Shown piece after piece: positions 36,238 to 44,700 of a stretch of DNA of 64,000 nt. The DNA is taken from the NCBI GenBank assembly GCA_001263235.1, contig LGRD01000004.1, positions 124,001 through 188,000 on the forward strand, in the 5' to 3' direction. The notes under the pieces are model-generated. The model ran no database searches. It saw only the letters and a list, made by a program, of their open reading frames with translations, and had not been told where the DNA came from. The stretch comes from Methylibium sp. NZG (lineage in GTDB: Bacteria; Pseudomonadota; Gammaproteobacteria; Burkholderiales; Burkholderiaceae_C). Position 1 is the stretch's first letter. Every line of letters begins with the position of its first letter. The position numbers and the translations under genes are program-made.

Positions 36238-39200
36238 TACCAGCTCACCTTGCCCAACGCCGCCTGGCCCGCCTGCGAGATGAAGTAGTTGAGGTGGTGG
36301 CACGCCACCTGCTGCGTCTGCGGCGTTCTTGCGCGTGCAGGTGCTCCGCCCACGCGCGTGATGCTCTCGATGCTGACCGCGATGTCGTTCGCCTTCTGGC
36401 TGAACAGCACGTCGAACAGCGCGCTCTGGCCTGTCTTGGTCAGCAGCTTGGCAAACAGCGCGTCGCTGGGTTCCTCGTACGCCTCCACGTCACCGGCCAG
36501 GATGGTGTACAGAATGCCGGGGTCGGCGCTGGCGTTGAGCTGCTGGATGAAGGCCGACTCCGAATCCATCTGCATCAGCGTGGGCGTCACCTTCTTCGAC
36601 CGGTTCATCAAGAACAGCAGCGGCGCGCTGAACGGCAGCAGCGCCGGCACGAAGTTGGCCGCAAGGCCCGTGAGCACGTTAATGATCTTGCGCGCGTCTT
36701 CCACCTTGCCGAACGGCGAGCCGTTGTTGGGCGTGCCGCACATCACCAGATGGTCCACCAACCGATTGCCACCTTCACGCTCGATGAACCAGCGCGACAC
36801 CAGGCCGCCCATCGAATGCACCAGCAGTGTCAGGTGCTTGTCGTCGCCGTCGCGCAGGCCGATCGCTGCCAACTCGGCCTTCAGGGTGCGCGCGGTCTCT
36901 TCGATCGGCGTGCTGAGGTTTTCATAGTCGTAGGTCAGCACCAGGTCGAACTTGCTGTCGAGCCCGCACTCGCGCAGGCCCTGGGCCATGCCCTCGGTGT
37001 CGCCGATGATGCCGTGCACCATCAGCAGCACGCGCTTGGCGGCTGCCACCTTGGCGGCCAGGCCGTCCTTCTGGTACTCAAACTTGCCGTCGGCCGTGTA
37101 CTCGACCCATCGCAGCTTGTTGACGTTCGTCTGCTTCAGGTAGGTCTTGAAGAAGTACATCTTCAGCGAGCCGCCCAGGCTGCGGCGGTAGTTCGGCAGT
37201 TCGTGCAGGTGGTCGATGCTGATCTGCGTTCGGCCCTCGTCGTCCTTGTACGCGTCGCCGCCCAGCATCACGTGCTTGCCGTCGAAGACGAAGGGCAGGA
37301 TGCATTCGTCCTCGGCCAGCGCCGCGTTGATCTCGATCTCGAGCGGCTGCTCAGCGAGCGATTCGGGGTTCAGGATGTCGTTGAGTTCGAGCACGTTGGG
37401 GGTGCTTGCCGCACCGCTGCCGTCGTCCGACGCAGTGCCGCGCGTTTTGCTCGACACCGTCATCGGCACCAGCCCCGCGCGCGCGAACGCGTCGAGGAAC
37501 GGCGCGCCTTCGCCCGCCGCGCGCGTGCCGGTGCGGGCGGTGCTCAGGCTCAAGCTCGCCTTCACCTTGGGGTGGCCCTTGACGACGATCACGCCGTTGT
37601 CCGACGTCCAGCTCTTGGCGCCCACCTGGGCCTGGCGCGGCACCACACGCACCGTGAGGTTGCGGGTGAGCCAGTCATCTTGTCGGGCCTTCTTGCTGCG
37701 GGGCGGCTCGCCGGCACCGCGTGTGCTCGGCGCGCTGACGCCAGATTGCACGAACAGAAAGCCGTCGATCGGCTGCGTGCTGACGATCAGCTGCAAGCGT
37801 TCGACCGACTCCTTGCCGTCTTCCAGAAAGAACACCTGGTTGTCGACCCCGCCCCACAGCTTCACCCAATGCTCGCCCGATTCGATCGGGTCGTTGCTCA
37901 GAATGCTGATGCCGTAGTCGGGCGAGAAGTGCGCGACCATCATGTGCATCGTCTTGCCGGTGCGGTTGCGCACCATCAGCCTGGCCTTCACAGGCACCCA
38001 CTCGTCACCGCGCAGCACCGACTCCAGCGTGACCTCGTCGCCTTCGTGGATGAAGTCGGGCTTGCCTTTGACGGGCTCGCTGCAGGCCAGGTCGATGAGG
38101 TCGGGGTCGATCTGGCTGGAGTGGTTCTGCAGCGCGAGGCTGCGCTCCCAGCGGGCGACCTTCTTCACGTCTTCGAGCATCGCCTTGGCCACCGCCTCGG
38201 CGTTGCTGGCGGTGATGGCGGCCTGCTTGATGAGCGTGCCGGTTTCGCGCTGGGTGAGCTGCAGCTTGCCTCGTTCGACCGCCAGGCCGTAGCGTGCGCC
38301 GGTGGGCTTGTCGGTCAGTGCCGCGCCGACGGAAGCGTCTTTCGCCAGCGTCTCTTCCAAGGCCCCCCGTTGAGCCGAGCCGGCCGGGCAGTGCAGCAGC
38401 AGCGGCGCCACCGGCAGGTGGGTGATGGCGGCGCTGTAGCCGGCCGCTTCATCGCCTTTGAAGTCCAGCAGTTCGACGAGCGACGACGCCGCGCCCACCT
38501 CGACCGTGCGGGCCGTGCCCACGGCCGTGCTCGGGTCGTTCTCGTCGAACAATTGCACGCCGACGTTCTTGTCGGCGTCGGTCGGCACCCCGTCCATCGC
38601 GCCGCAATTGATCTTCCAGGCCTGCTTCTCAAAGGTCACGCGGTAGCGCCGCGCCTCGGTGCCGCCTGCACGGCCGAGGAAGCCGACCCAGGGGTTGAAG
38701 CCGCCCACCACGTCGAACTGTGGGTCCTGCTCATCCGCCCGGGCGCGCACGGCCGCGCGGCAGCGCACGAACAGATCGGCATAGGACAGGTTGCCGCCCG
38801 ACTTCTCCAGCACTTCGAGCAAAGTGGTGCTGAACACGCCGCGGTGCGTGGCGGGCGATTCGTTGGCGAGCTGCGTGCGGTCGCATGCGGCGAGCAGGAT
38901 GTGCCGCCCGGTCGGGATGCCCCAGCCGTCGCCCTTCTTCAGCCGCTTGGCGTAGTGGCCGTCGAGGTAGGTGTCGAGCGCTCGCTCGGGGTCGTCCGAC
39001 CTGCGCGCGAGCCGCGGCCGCAGGCCGTTGAACGCGTCCGCGCTGCGCGTGCCCGAGCCGCTGTGGCAACTGTCCAGGATGAACGCCACGTGCGCGCCGT
39101 TGCGCGCCACCTCGTCGATCAGCACCGCGAGTTCCTTGTCGGCCAGGTCGAGGCCACCACCGCCAGGGCGGCGGCTGTCGATGCAGATCAGACCTTCGTC

Positions 39201-39509
39201 GAGGCCGCCGGGGTAGAACTCGCGGAACGCCTTGGCCGACGTCGACTGCCCGCCATGCCCGCAGTACTGGAACACCGCTACGTCGCCCGCCTTCGCGCGG
39301 CCGAGGTGCTTGCGGAACTGATCTATGACGTTGTCGCGCGTCGCCTCGCCGTCCCTTAGCATCTCGACCGCCAGTTTGCCGTTGCCGGCGCCTTGCTTCA
39401 GGTGCGCGTGGAACAGGTCCACGTCGTTGACGCAGCCACTGAGCTTTGGCGTGCCGACGCCGTCGGGGTAGTCGTTGATGCCGACCAGCAGGGCATAGGT
39501 GGTGGACAT
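36237..39509 (-). CDS. Caspase-family protease fused to alpha/beta-hydrolase (lipase-like) domain
   Basis: The protein has 1090 residues from the ATG at 39509, preceded by AAAGGAG. The N-terminal C14 caspase domain (about 1-290) has the classic dyad: His85 in YCGHGG and Cys148 in ILDSCHSGSGTR. A middle region (about 300-790), rich in beta-strand pattern, has no family I recognise. The C-terminal part is an alpha/beta hydrolase: VLLMVHGIIGDTEG supplies the oxyanion segment and LLVHSMGGLVSRW the nucleophile elbow with Ser near 899, as in PGAP1/DUF676-like lipases. A protease and a lipase in one chain suggests proteolytic activation of a membrane-attacking enzyme. It is second in the operon, 37 bp after the M15 peptidase gene, and its stop overlaps the next start. 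Confidence 0.8.
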   Translation of the reverse strand: MSTTYALLVGINDYPDGVGTPKLSGCVNDVDLFHAHLKQGAGNGKLAVEMLRDGEATRDNVIDQFRKHLGRAKAGDVAVFQYCGHGGQSTSAKAFREFYPGGLDEGLICIDSRRPGGGGLDLADKELAVLIDEVARNGAHVAFILDSCHSGSGTRSADAFNGLRPRLARRSDDPERALDTYLDGHYAKRLKKGDGWGIPTGRHILLAACDRTQLANESPATHRGVFSTTLLEVLEKSGGNLSYADLFVRCRAAVRARADEQDPQFDVVGGFNPWVGFLGRAGGTEARRYRVTFEKQAWKINCGAMDGVPTDADKNVGVQLFDENDPSTAVGTARTVEVGAASSLVELLDFKGDEAAGYSAAITHLPVAPLLLHCPAGSAQRGALEETLAKDASVGAALTDKPTGARYGLAVERGKLQLTQRETGTLIKQAAITASNAEAVAKAMLEDVKKVARWERSLALQNHSSQIDPDLIDLACSEPVKGKPDFIHEGDEVTLESVLRGDEWVPVKARLMVRNRTGKTMHMMVAHFSPDYGISILSNDPIESGEHWVKLWGGVDNQVFFLEDGKESVERLQLIVSTQPIDGFLFVQSGVSAPSTRGAGEPPRSKKARQDDWLTRNLTVRVVPRQAQVGAKSWTSDNGVIVVKGHPKVKASLSLSTARTGTRAAGEGAPFLDAFARAGLVPMTVSSKTRGTASDDGSGAASTPNVLELNDILNPESLAEQPLEIEINAALAEDECILPFVFDGKHVMLGGDAYKDDEGRTQISIDHLHELPNYRRSLGGSLKMYFFKTYLKQTNVNKLRWVEYTADGKFEYQKDGLAAKVAAAKRVLLMVHGIIGDTEGMAQGLRECGLDSKFDLVLTYDYENLSTPIEETARTLKAELAAIGLRDGDDKHLTLLVHSMGGLVSRWFIEREGGNRLVDHLVMCGTPNNGSPFGKVEDARKIINVLTGLAANFVPALLPFSAPLLFLMNRSKKVTPTLMQMDSESAFIQQLNASADPGILYTILAGDVEAYEEPSDALFAKLLTKTGQSALFDVLFSQKANDIAVSIESITRVGGAPARARTPQTQQVACHHLNYFISQAGQAALGKVSW

Positions 39510-39546
39510 GGCGGAGGTCTCCTTTGTTGCGGGGCGCGGGGGCGGA

Positions 39547-40479
39547 TCAGCGCGACTTCCGGGCCGCGACCTTCTTGCCGGCGGCCTTCTTGCTGGGCGC
39601 CTTCTTCGCCGCGACCTTCTTGGGAGCGGCCTTCTTCGCGGCGACTTTCTTTGCAGCGACTTTCTTCGGGGCAGCTCTCTTCGGAGCGGCCTTCGTCGTG
39701 CTGGTCTTCTTGGTCGGCGTTTTCTTTGCCGCTGCCTTCTTCACAACAGCCTTCTTCGCTGGTGCCTTCTTGGCCGGAGCCTTGGCACCTGCCTTCTTGG
39801 CAGCCGCTTTCTTCGGAGCCGCATTCTTCGGGGCCGCTTTCTTTGCGGCCGACTTCTTTGCAGCCGCCTTCTTCGCCGAAGGCGCCGCCTTCGTCACGCC
39901 TCGCGTTGCCGCACCGCGCGACACCATTGCCGTTTGCGGCGGCTCATCGGCGACCTCGACGTACTCGCCGTTCCCCTCGGCCCCTGCGCCGCGCGAGACG
40001 AGTTCGGTCATCGCCAGCGCCTGCTCGGCACTGATGGCCGAGTACGACACCTTCCCCGCCGCATCGAACTTGGCCAGCAGGATCTGCCCCTTGTTGCCCG
40101 CCGGGTTGTGCGAGACATGCACCCACTTCGACGCGCCCTTCACCTCGTAGATGATCTGGTCGTAGGGCAGCTTCAGCTCGATCGCCTTCTTGAACAGCGA
40201 GAGCACCGGCAAGCCTGGTGCTTCGATGTCGGCCGCCTGCCCCTCCAGGTGCTGGCTCTTCAAGGCACCCTTCAGCCGCTTGTTCAACACCGGCCCGCGG
40301 TAGCCGGAGTTCACCTTGATCGACACCCCGACCGCCTCGCGCAGCGGGTCGAGCACCTCGTTGCACAAGCGGCGCAAGAACTCGACGCCCTCGGGAGGCG
40401 GCTGGTTGTCGATGCGTTCGGCCACCGCGGTGTTCGAGTGGATCATCTCGGCCAGCGTGAAAAAGCGGGACAGGTTCAT
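39547..40479 (-). CDS. M15-family peptidase with Lys/Ala-rich histone-H1-like tail
   Basis: The protein has 310 residues from the ATG at 40479, preceded by a strong AGGAG. Residues 1-140 match the M15 (endolysin or D-Ala-D-Ala carboxypeptidase) fold: NSGYRGPVLN, then the zinc motif S-x-H-x-x-G-x-A-x-D at 75-84 (His77, Asp84) and WVHVSH with His121. No signal peptide is visible. From about residue 194 the chain becomes almost pure Lys/Ala/Pro with repeated AAKK and APKK units, as in bacterial histone-H1-like proteins, and could bind DNA or polyanions. It is the first gene of the caspase operon; the role of an M15 peptidase there is unknown. Processing by the caspases, or lysis of the host wall, are possibilities. 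Confidence 0.82.
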   Translation of the reverse strand: MNLSRFFTLAEMIHSNTAVAERIDNQPPPEGVEFLRRLCNEVLDPLREAVGVSIKVNSGYRGPVLNKRLKGALKSQHLEGQAADIEAPGLPVLSLFKKAIELKLPYDQIIYEVKGASKWVHVSHNPAGNKGQILLAKFDAAGKVSYSAISAEQALAMTELVSRGAGAEGNGEYVEVADEPPQTAMVSRGAATRGVTKAAPSAKKAAAKKSAAKKAAPKNAAPKKAAAKKAGAKAPAKKAPAKKAVVKKAAAKKTPTKKTSTTKAAPKRAAPKKVAAKKVAAKKAAPKKVAAKKAPSKKAAGKKVAARKSR

Positions 40480-40642
40480 GCGTATCTCCTCGTGTTGTTG
40501 GTGGAGTGCCGACCTGACGGGTCGCTAGTGTTCAACTGGCGCGGCCTTGGCACGCTGCGAATGTATCGCTGCCAAATGCGGCTTGGCACTCCCCCAATGG
40601 ATGGCATTTGCCAAAGCGCCACACCGCAGACGGGGCGGCCCG

Positions 40643-40717
40643 TCAGGCAGCCTTCTGTGGAAGCGGATTGCCGGTTTCGATGAGGGCGATCACGAGTTCG
40701 ATGCTGGGGTCGCTCAC
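40643..40717 (-). CDS. Possible 24-residue ORF coupled to vapC
   Basis: A GTG overlaps the vapC stop by 4 bp (GTGA) and opens a frame of 24 codons (VSDPSIELVIALIETGNP and a short end). It may be the N-terminal remnant of a third gene of the VapBC operon or chance. Nothing more can be said, and the rest of the 234-bp gap up to the M15 peptidase start shows no gene. Confidence 0.25.
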   Translation of the reverse strand: MSDPSIELVIALIETGNPLPQKAA

Positions 40718-41124
40718 GCGGGATCGAACCAGTTTTCAACCTGCAGGTCCGGTACGCGGTCGAAGTGACGAACGTTGCGCGTGACCATCGTCAGGTCATG
40801 GGCCAACGCCGTGGCGGCGAGCAGCAGGTCGGGCATGTCGATGGGGCGGCCCTGCAGCCGCAGGGCGTGCGAGACGTCGGCAGCTACCGTGGCAACGGCT
40901 TGGTCGATGCCCAGCCATTGCATCTCGGGCAGGATCAGCGCCTCGATGCGCTGCCACAGCGCCCCGCCGTCGGCCACACGCAAGGCGCCGCCGCGCAACT
41001 CCAGCCGTGTGATTTCTGAAGCGAAGCGCTGCGCGGGTTCTACCGCCAGCACGCGGTGCGTGGCACGCAGGTTCGGCGCCTTGCGGACGATTTCGCTCAG
41101 GACGTTGGTGTCGAAGAGGTACAA
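40714..41124 (-). CDS. vapC: VapC-like PIN-domain toxin
   Basis: The protein has about 136 residues. The PIN fold acidic residues are visible: Asp5 in LYLFDTNVLSEIV, Glu in SEITRLELRGGAL, and Asp in PIDMPDLLLAATALAHDL, followed by TRNVRHFDRV. VapC toxins are Mg-dependent RNases that cut tRNA or rRNA. The longer open frame to 41409 overlaps the antitoxin and is not used. The likely start is the TTG at 41124, 16 bp after the antitoxin stop; no ATG is available. It pairs with the ribbon-helix-helix protein upstream. The pair sits between the caspase operon and mfd. Confidence 0.82.
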   Translation of the reverse strand: MYLFDTNVLSEIVRKAPNLRATHRVLAVEPAQRFASEITRLELRGGALRVADGGALWQRIEALILPEMQWLGIDQAVATVAADVSHALRLQGRPIDMPDLLLAATALAHDLTMVTRNVRHFDRVPDLQVENWFDPA

Positions 41125-41140
41125 GGCGTTCGCGCCTTGA

Positions 41141-41620
41141 TCAACGCGAGCGACGCTTGCGCACTGCCGCTGCGGCGACCGCTGCCGTTGCCTTGCAGGG
41201 ACGGGCCGCTGGCTTTTCAGGCGCGGCCGCGGCCGGCGGGTGCCCAGCCTCAGCGTCGGGCGGCGCAAGGTCGGGAGGCGCAAGTTCTTCGGGCAGGAAG
41301 TCTGCGAACGGGTCGCGAAACGGCACACGGCGGCTCTCGGCGCGAATGTCTTCCAGCGCCTCGAAGAAGCGCTCGTCGTCGATGCCGTCGGGATTGACCC
41401 AGCTGCCATCGTCTTGCTTCACCAATCTGGCGGAAAAAGCTTTCCACCCGTGGTCTGGCAAGGCGGGCTTGGGCGTGGCCGCGCCGCTGAGTGCGCTCTC
41501 GGCCGCAAGCTTCGCGTCGATGGCCTCGGCCACGAGATCGCGCAGCGGCCGGCCCTGATGGGCGGCGGCGGCCTTGGCACGCCGCAACAGGGCCTCGGGC
41601 AGATCGAAGGTGGTTTTCAT
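41141..41620 (-). CDS. VapB-like ribbon-helix-helix antitoxin
   Basis: The protein has 159 residues. The N-terminus (MKTTFDLPEALLRRAKAAAA) is a ribbon-helix-helix DNA-binding strand and helix. The rest is longer than usual for VapB: a middle region with KPALPDHGWKAFSARLV that may contact the toxin, and an Ala/Pro/Lys/Arg-rich tail. It precedes vapC and should neutralise it and repress the operon. About 130 bp of upstream sequence separates it from the convergent-side mfd gene; no operator is obvious. Confidence 0.7.
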   Translation of the reverse strand: MKTTFDLPEALLRRAKAAAAHQGRPLRDLVAEAIDAKLAAESALSGAATPKPALPDHGWKAFSARLVKQDDGSWVNPDGIDDERFFEALEDIRAESRRVPFRDPFADFLPEELAPPDLAPPDAEAGHPPAAAAPEKPAARPCKATAAVAAAAVRKRRSR

Positions 41621-41753
41621 ACCGGCAGTATTTACGGTTCTGTGCAGGGGGTCAAGCTCACGGCGGCGAACCTGCTCACGGCGCCGAGCTCCGCCTCGTC
41701 GACCGCCGCCTGCCCGAACTGGCGACGATGGTGCCGATGAAGCGCCATGGGGT

Positions 41754-44700
41754 TCAGCTTACCGAGCTGGCCTCACTCTGCTTCGGGCTCCCCAGCCCGC
41801 GTAGCACGTCTCGCACGAGCTGCGCGCGGTCCTTCGGCTCGGCAATCTCGCGCTCGATGCGCAGCTTGTCGTTGCCGGCCAGCTTGATGTGGCGGTTCTT
41901 CTGCACCAGCTCGATGATCTTGAGCGCATCCACCGGCGGGTTGGGTCGGAAGCTGATCACCATCAGCTTCGGCGCGGCGTCGATCTTCATCACGCCGTAC
42001 GGCTTGGCCAGCACGCGCAGGCGGTGCACGTCGAACAGCGTCTGCCCCTGCGGCGGCAGCTTGCCGAAACGGTCGGTGATCTCCTCCAGCATCGCGTCGA
42101 TCTGCTCTGGCTTGGCGGCGGTGGCCAGGCGCTTGTAGAGGTTCAGGCGCGTGTGAACATCGCCGCAGTAGTCGGTGGGCAGCAGGGCGGGGGCGTGCAG
42201 GTTGATCTCGGTGGTGGCACTCAGGGGCGACAGCAGATCGGGCTCGCGGCCCGCCTTCAATGAGCGAACCGCCTCGCCGAGCATCTCGTTGTAGAGCTGG
42301 AAGCCCACCTCCAGCATGTTGCCGCTCTGGTTCTCGCCCAACACCTCGCCGGCGCCGCGGATCTCCAGGTCGTGCATCGCGAGGTAGAAGCCGGAGCCGA
42401 GTTCTTCCATCTGCTGGATCGCCTCCAGCCGCATCGCGGCCTGCTTGGTCAATCCTTCGACATCGGGCACCAGCAGGTAGGCATACGCCTGGTGGTGGCT
42501 GCGGCCCACGCGCCCGCGCAACTGGTGCAGTTGCGCCAGGCCGAACTTGTCGGCCCGGCTCATCACGATGGTGTTGGCGGTGGGCACGTCGATGCCGGTC
42601 TCGATGATCGTCGAGCACAGCAGCAGGTTGTGGCGCTGGGCCACGAAGTCGCGCATCACGTGTTCGAGCTCGCGCTCGGGCATCTGGCCGTGGGCGATGG
42701 CGATGCGCGCTTCGGGCAGCAACTCGGCCAGCTTGTCGCGCCGCGCCTTGATCGTCTCGACCTCGTTGTGCAGGAAGTACACCTGCCCGCCGCGCTTGAG
42801 TTCGCGCAGCACCGCCTCGCGGATCGTGCCGCTGGTCTCGGTGCGCACGAAGGTCTTGATGGCCAGGCGCCGCTGCGGTGCGGTGGCAATGACGCTCAGG
42901 TCGCGCAGCCCTTCGAGCGCCATGCCCAGCGTGCGCGGGATCGGCGTGGCGGTGAGCGTGAGCACATCGACCTCGGCGCGCATCGCCTTGATCGCCTCCT
43001 TGTGGCGCACGCCGAAGCGGTGCTCCTCGTCGATCACCAGCAGGCCCAGGCGCTTGAACTTGACGCTCTGGCTGATGAGCTTGTGCGTGCCGACGACGAT
43101 GTCGATCGTGCCGTCTTCGATGCCTTGCAGCGCCGCCTTGATTTCCTTCGGCGACCGAAAGCGCGAAAGCTCGGCCACCTTGACCGGCCACTGGCCGAAG
43201 CGGTCGGTGATGTTCTGGAAGTGCTGCTCGGCCAGCAGCGTCGTCGGCGCCAATATCGCCACCTGCTTGCCGCCGGTGACGGCGACGAACGCGGCACGCA
43301 GGGCGACCTCGGTCTTGCCGAAGCCCACGTCGCCGCAGATCAACCGGTCCATCGGGCGCGGTGACACCATGTCTTGAATGACGGCGTGGATGGCGGCCTT
43401 CTGGTCGGGCGTCTCCTCGAAGCCGAAGCTGGTGGCAAACGCCTCGTAGTCGTGCGGCGAGAAGCGGAACGCGTAACCCTCGCGCGCGGCGCGGCTCGAG
43501 TACAGCGCCAGCAGTTCGGCGGCGGTGTCGCGCACCTGCTCGGCAGCCTTGCGTTTGGCCTTTTCCCACTGGCCCGAGCCGAGGCGGTGCAGCGGCGCTT
43601 CTTCGGCGCTCACACCCGTGTAGCGCGCGATCAAGTGCAGTTGCGCGACCGGCACGTACAGCGTGGCCTTGTCGGCGTACTCCAGGTGCAGGAACTCGCT
43701 GGCGCCGCCGTCGCTGCCATCGCCCGAGAGGTCGATGCTGCGCAGCCCCACGTAGCGGCCGATGCCGTGGTTGATGTGCACCACCGGGTCGCCGACCTTC
43801 AGCTCCGACAGGTCCTTGATCAGCGCGTTGACGTCGCTGACTTGCTCCTGCTTGCGCTTGCGGCGCGCGGTCGGGCTGGTCGCGAAGAGTTCGGTCTCGG
43901 TGACGAACTGGATGCCAGGCTCGACCCAGCGGAAGCCTTCGGCGAGCGGCGCGACGGCAATCGCAAAGCGTTCGTCGCTCGCTTCGAATTCGGCCAACGA
44001 GGCGACGGTGGGCGGCTCAATGCGGCTGTCGCGCAGCAACTCCAGCAGGCTTTCGCGGCGGCCTTCGCTCTCGGCGACGATCAGCACGCGGTCTTTCGAC
44101 GTGCCGACGTGGATTTGCAGTTTCTTCAGCGGTTCGGGCGCGCCGCGCTCGACGCTGAGGTCGGGCAGCGGTTGTGCCCACGCGCAGCCCTCACCCCAAC
44201 CCTCTCCCAGAGGGAGAGGGGGCACATTCACTTCCGCTCCAACGGGGAGAGGAGGCACATTCACTCCCTCTCCCTCTGGGAGAGGGCTGGGGTGAGGGCC
44301 ACCCCCGCCGCGCACACTCAGCAGCGCATGTTCCCGAGCCAACCCGAAGAACTCCTCGGGCTTCAAGAACAACTCCTCCGGCACCAATATCGGCCTCTCG
44401 CGGTCGTGCTGCAAGAAGCGATGCCGCTCGCGCGTATCGATCCAGAACTTCCTCAGCGCCTCGTCGAGGTTGCCGTGCAACGCCAGCGTGGCGTGTTTGC
44501 CGAGGTAGTCGAAGATCGTCGCGGTGGCGTCGAAGAAGAGCGGCAGGTAGTACTCGATACCGGCCGTCGCGATCCCAGTGCCGACATCCTTGTACAAGCG
44601 CACCTTGGTCGGGTCGCCTTCCATCTTCTCGCGCCAGCGCGCGCGGAAGGCGGCACGCGCGTCCTCGTCCATCGGGAATTCACGGCCGGGCAGCAGGCGC

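Noticed and set aside
36219-39359. Long plus-strand ORF (1046 codons) opposite the caspase-lipase gene
   Set aside because: Its translation is His/Arg/Gln/Val-biased with no recognisable domain, as expected for the antisense of a GC-rich gene; the minus-strand frame has clear catalytic motifs.
39560-39900. Coding repeats of the M15 tail as a separate DNA repeat element
   Set aside because: The repeats follow codons for Lys/Ala/Pro with varied third bases, so they reflect protein composition rather than a mobile DNA repeat.
44187-44299. Palindrome in mfd as a frameshift or assembly error
   Set aside because: The mfd frame continues through it and downstream domains are intact.
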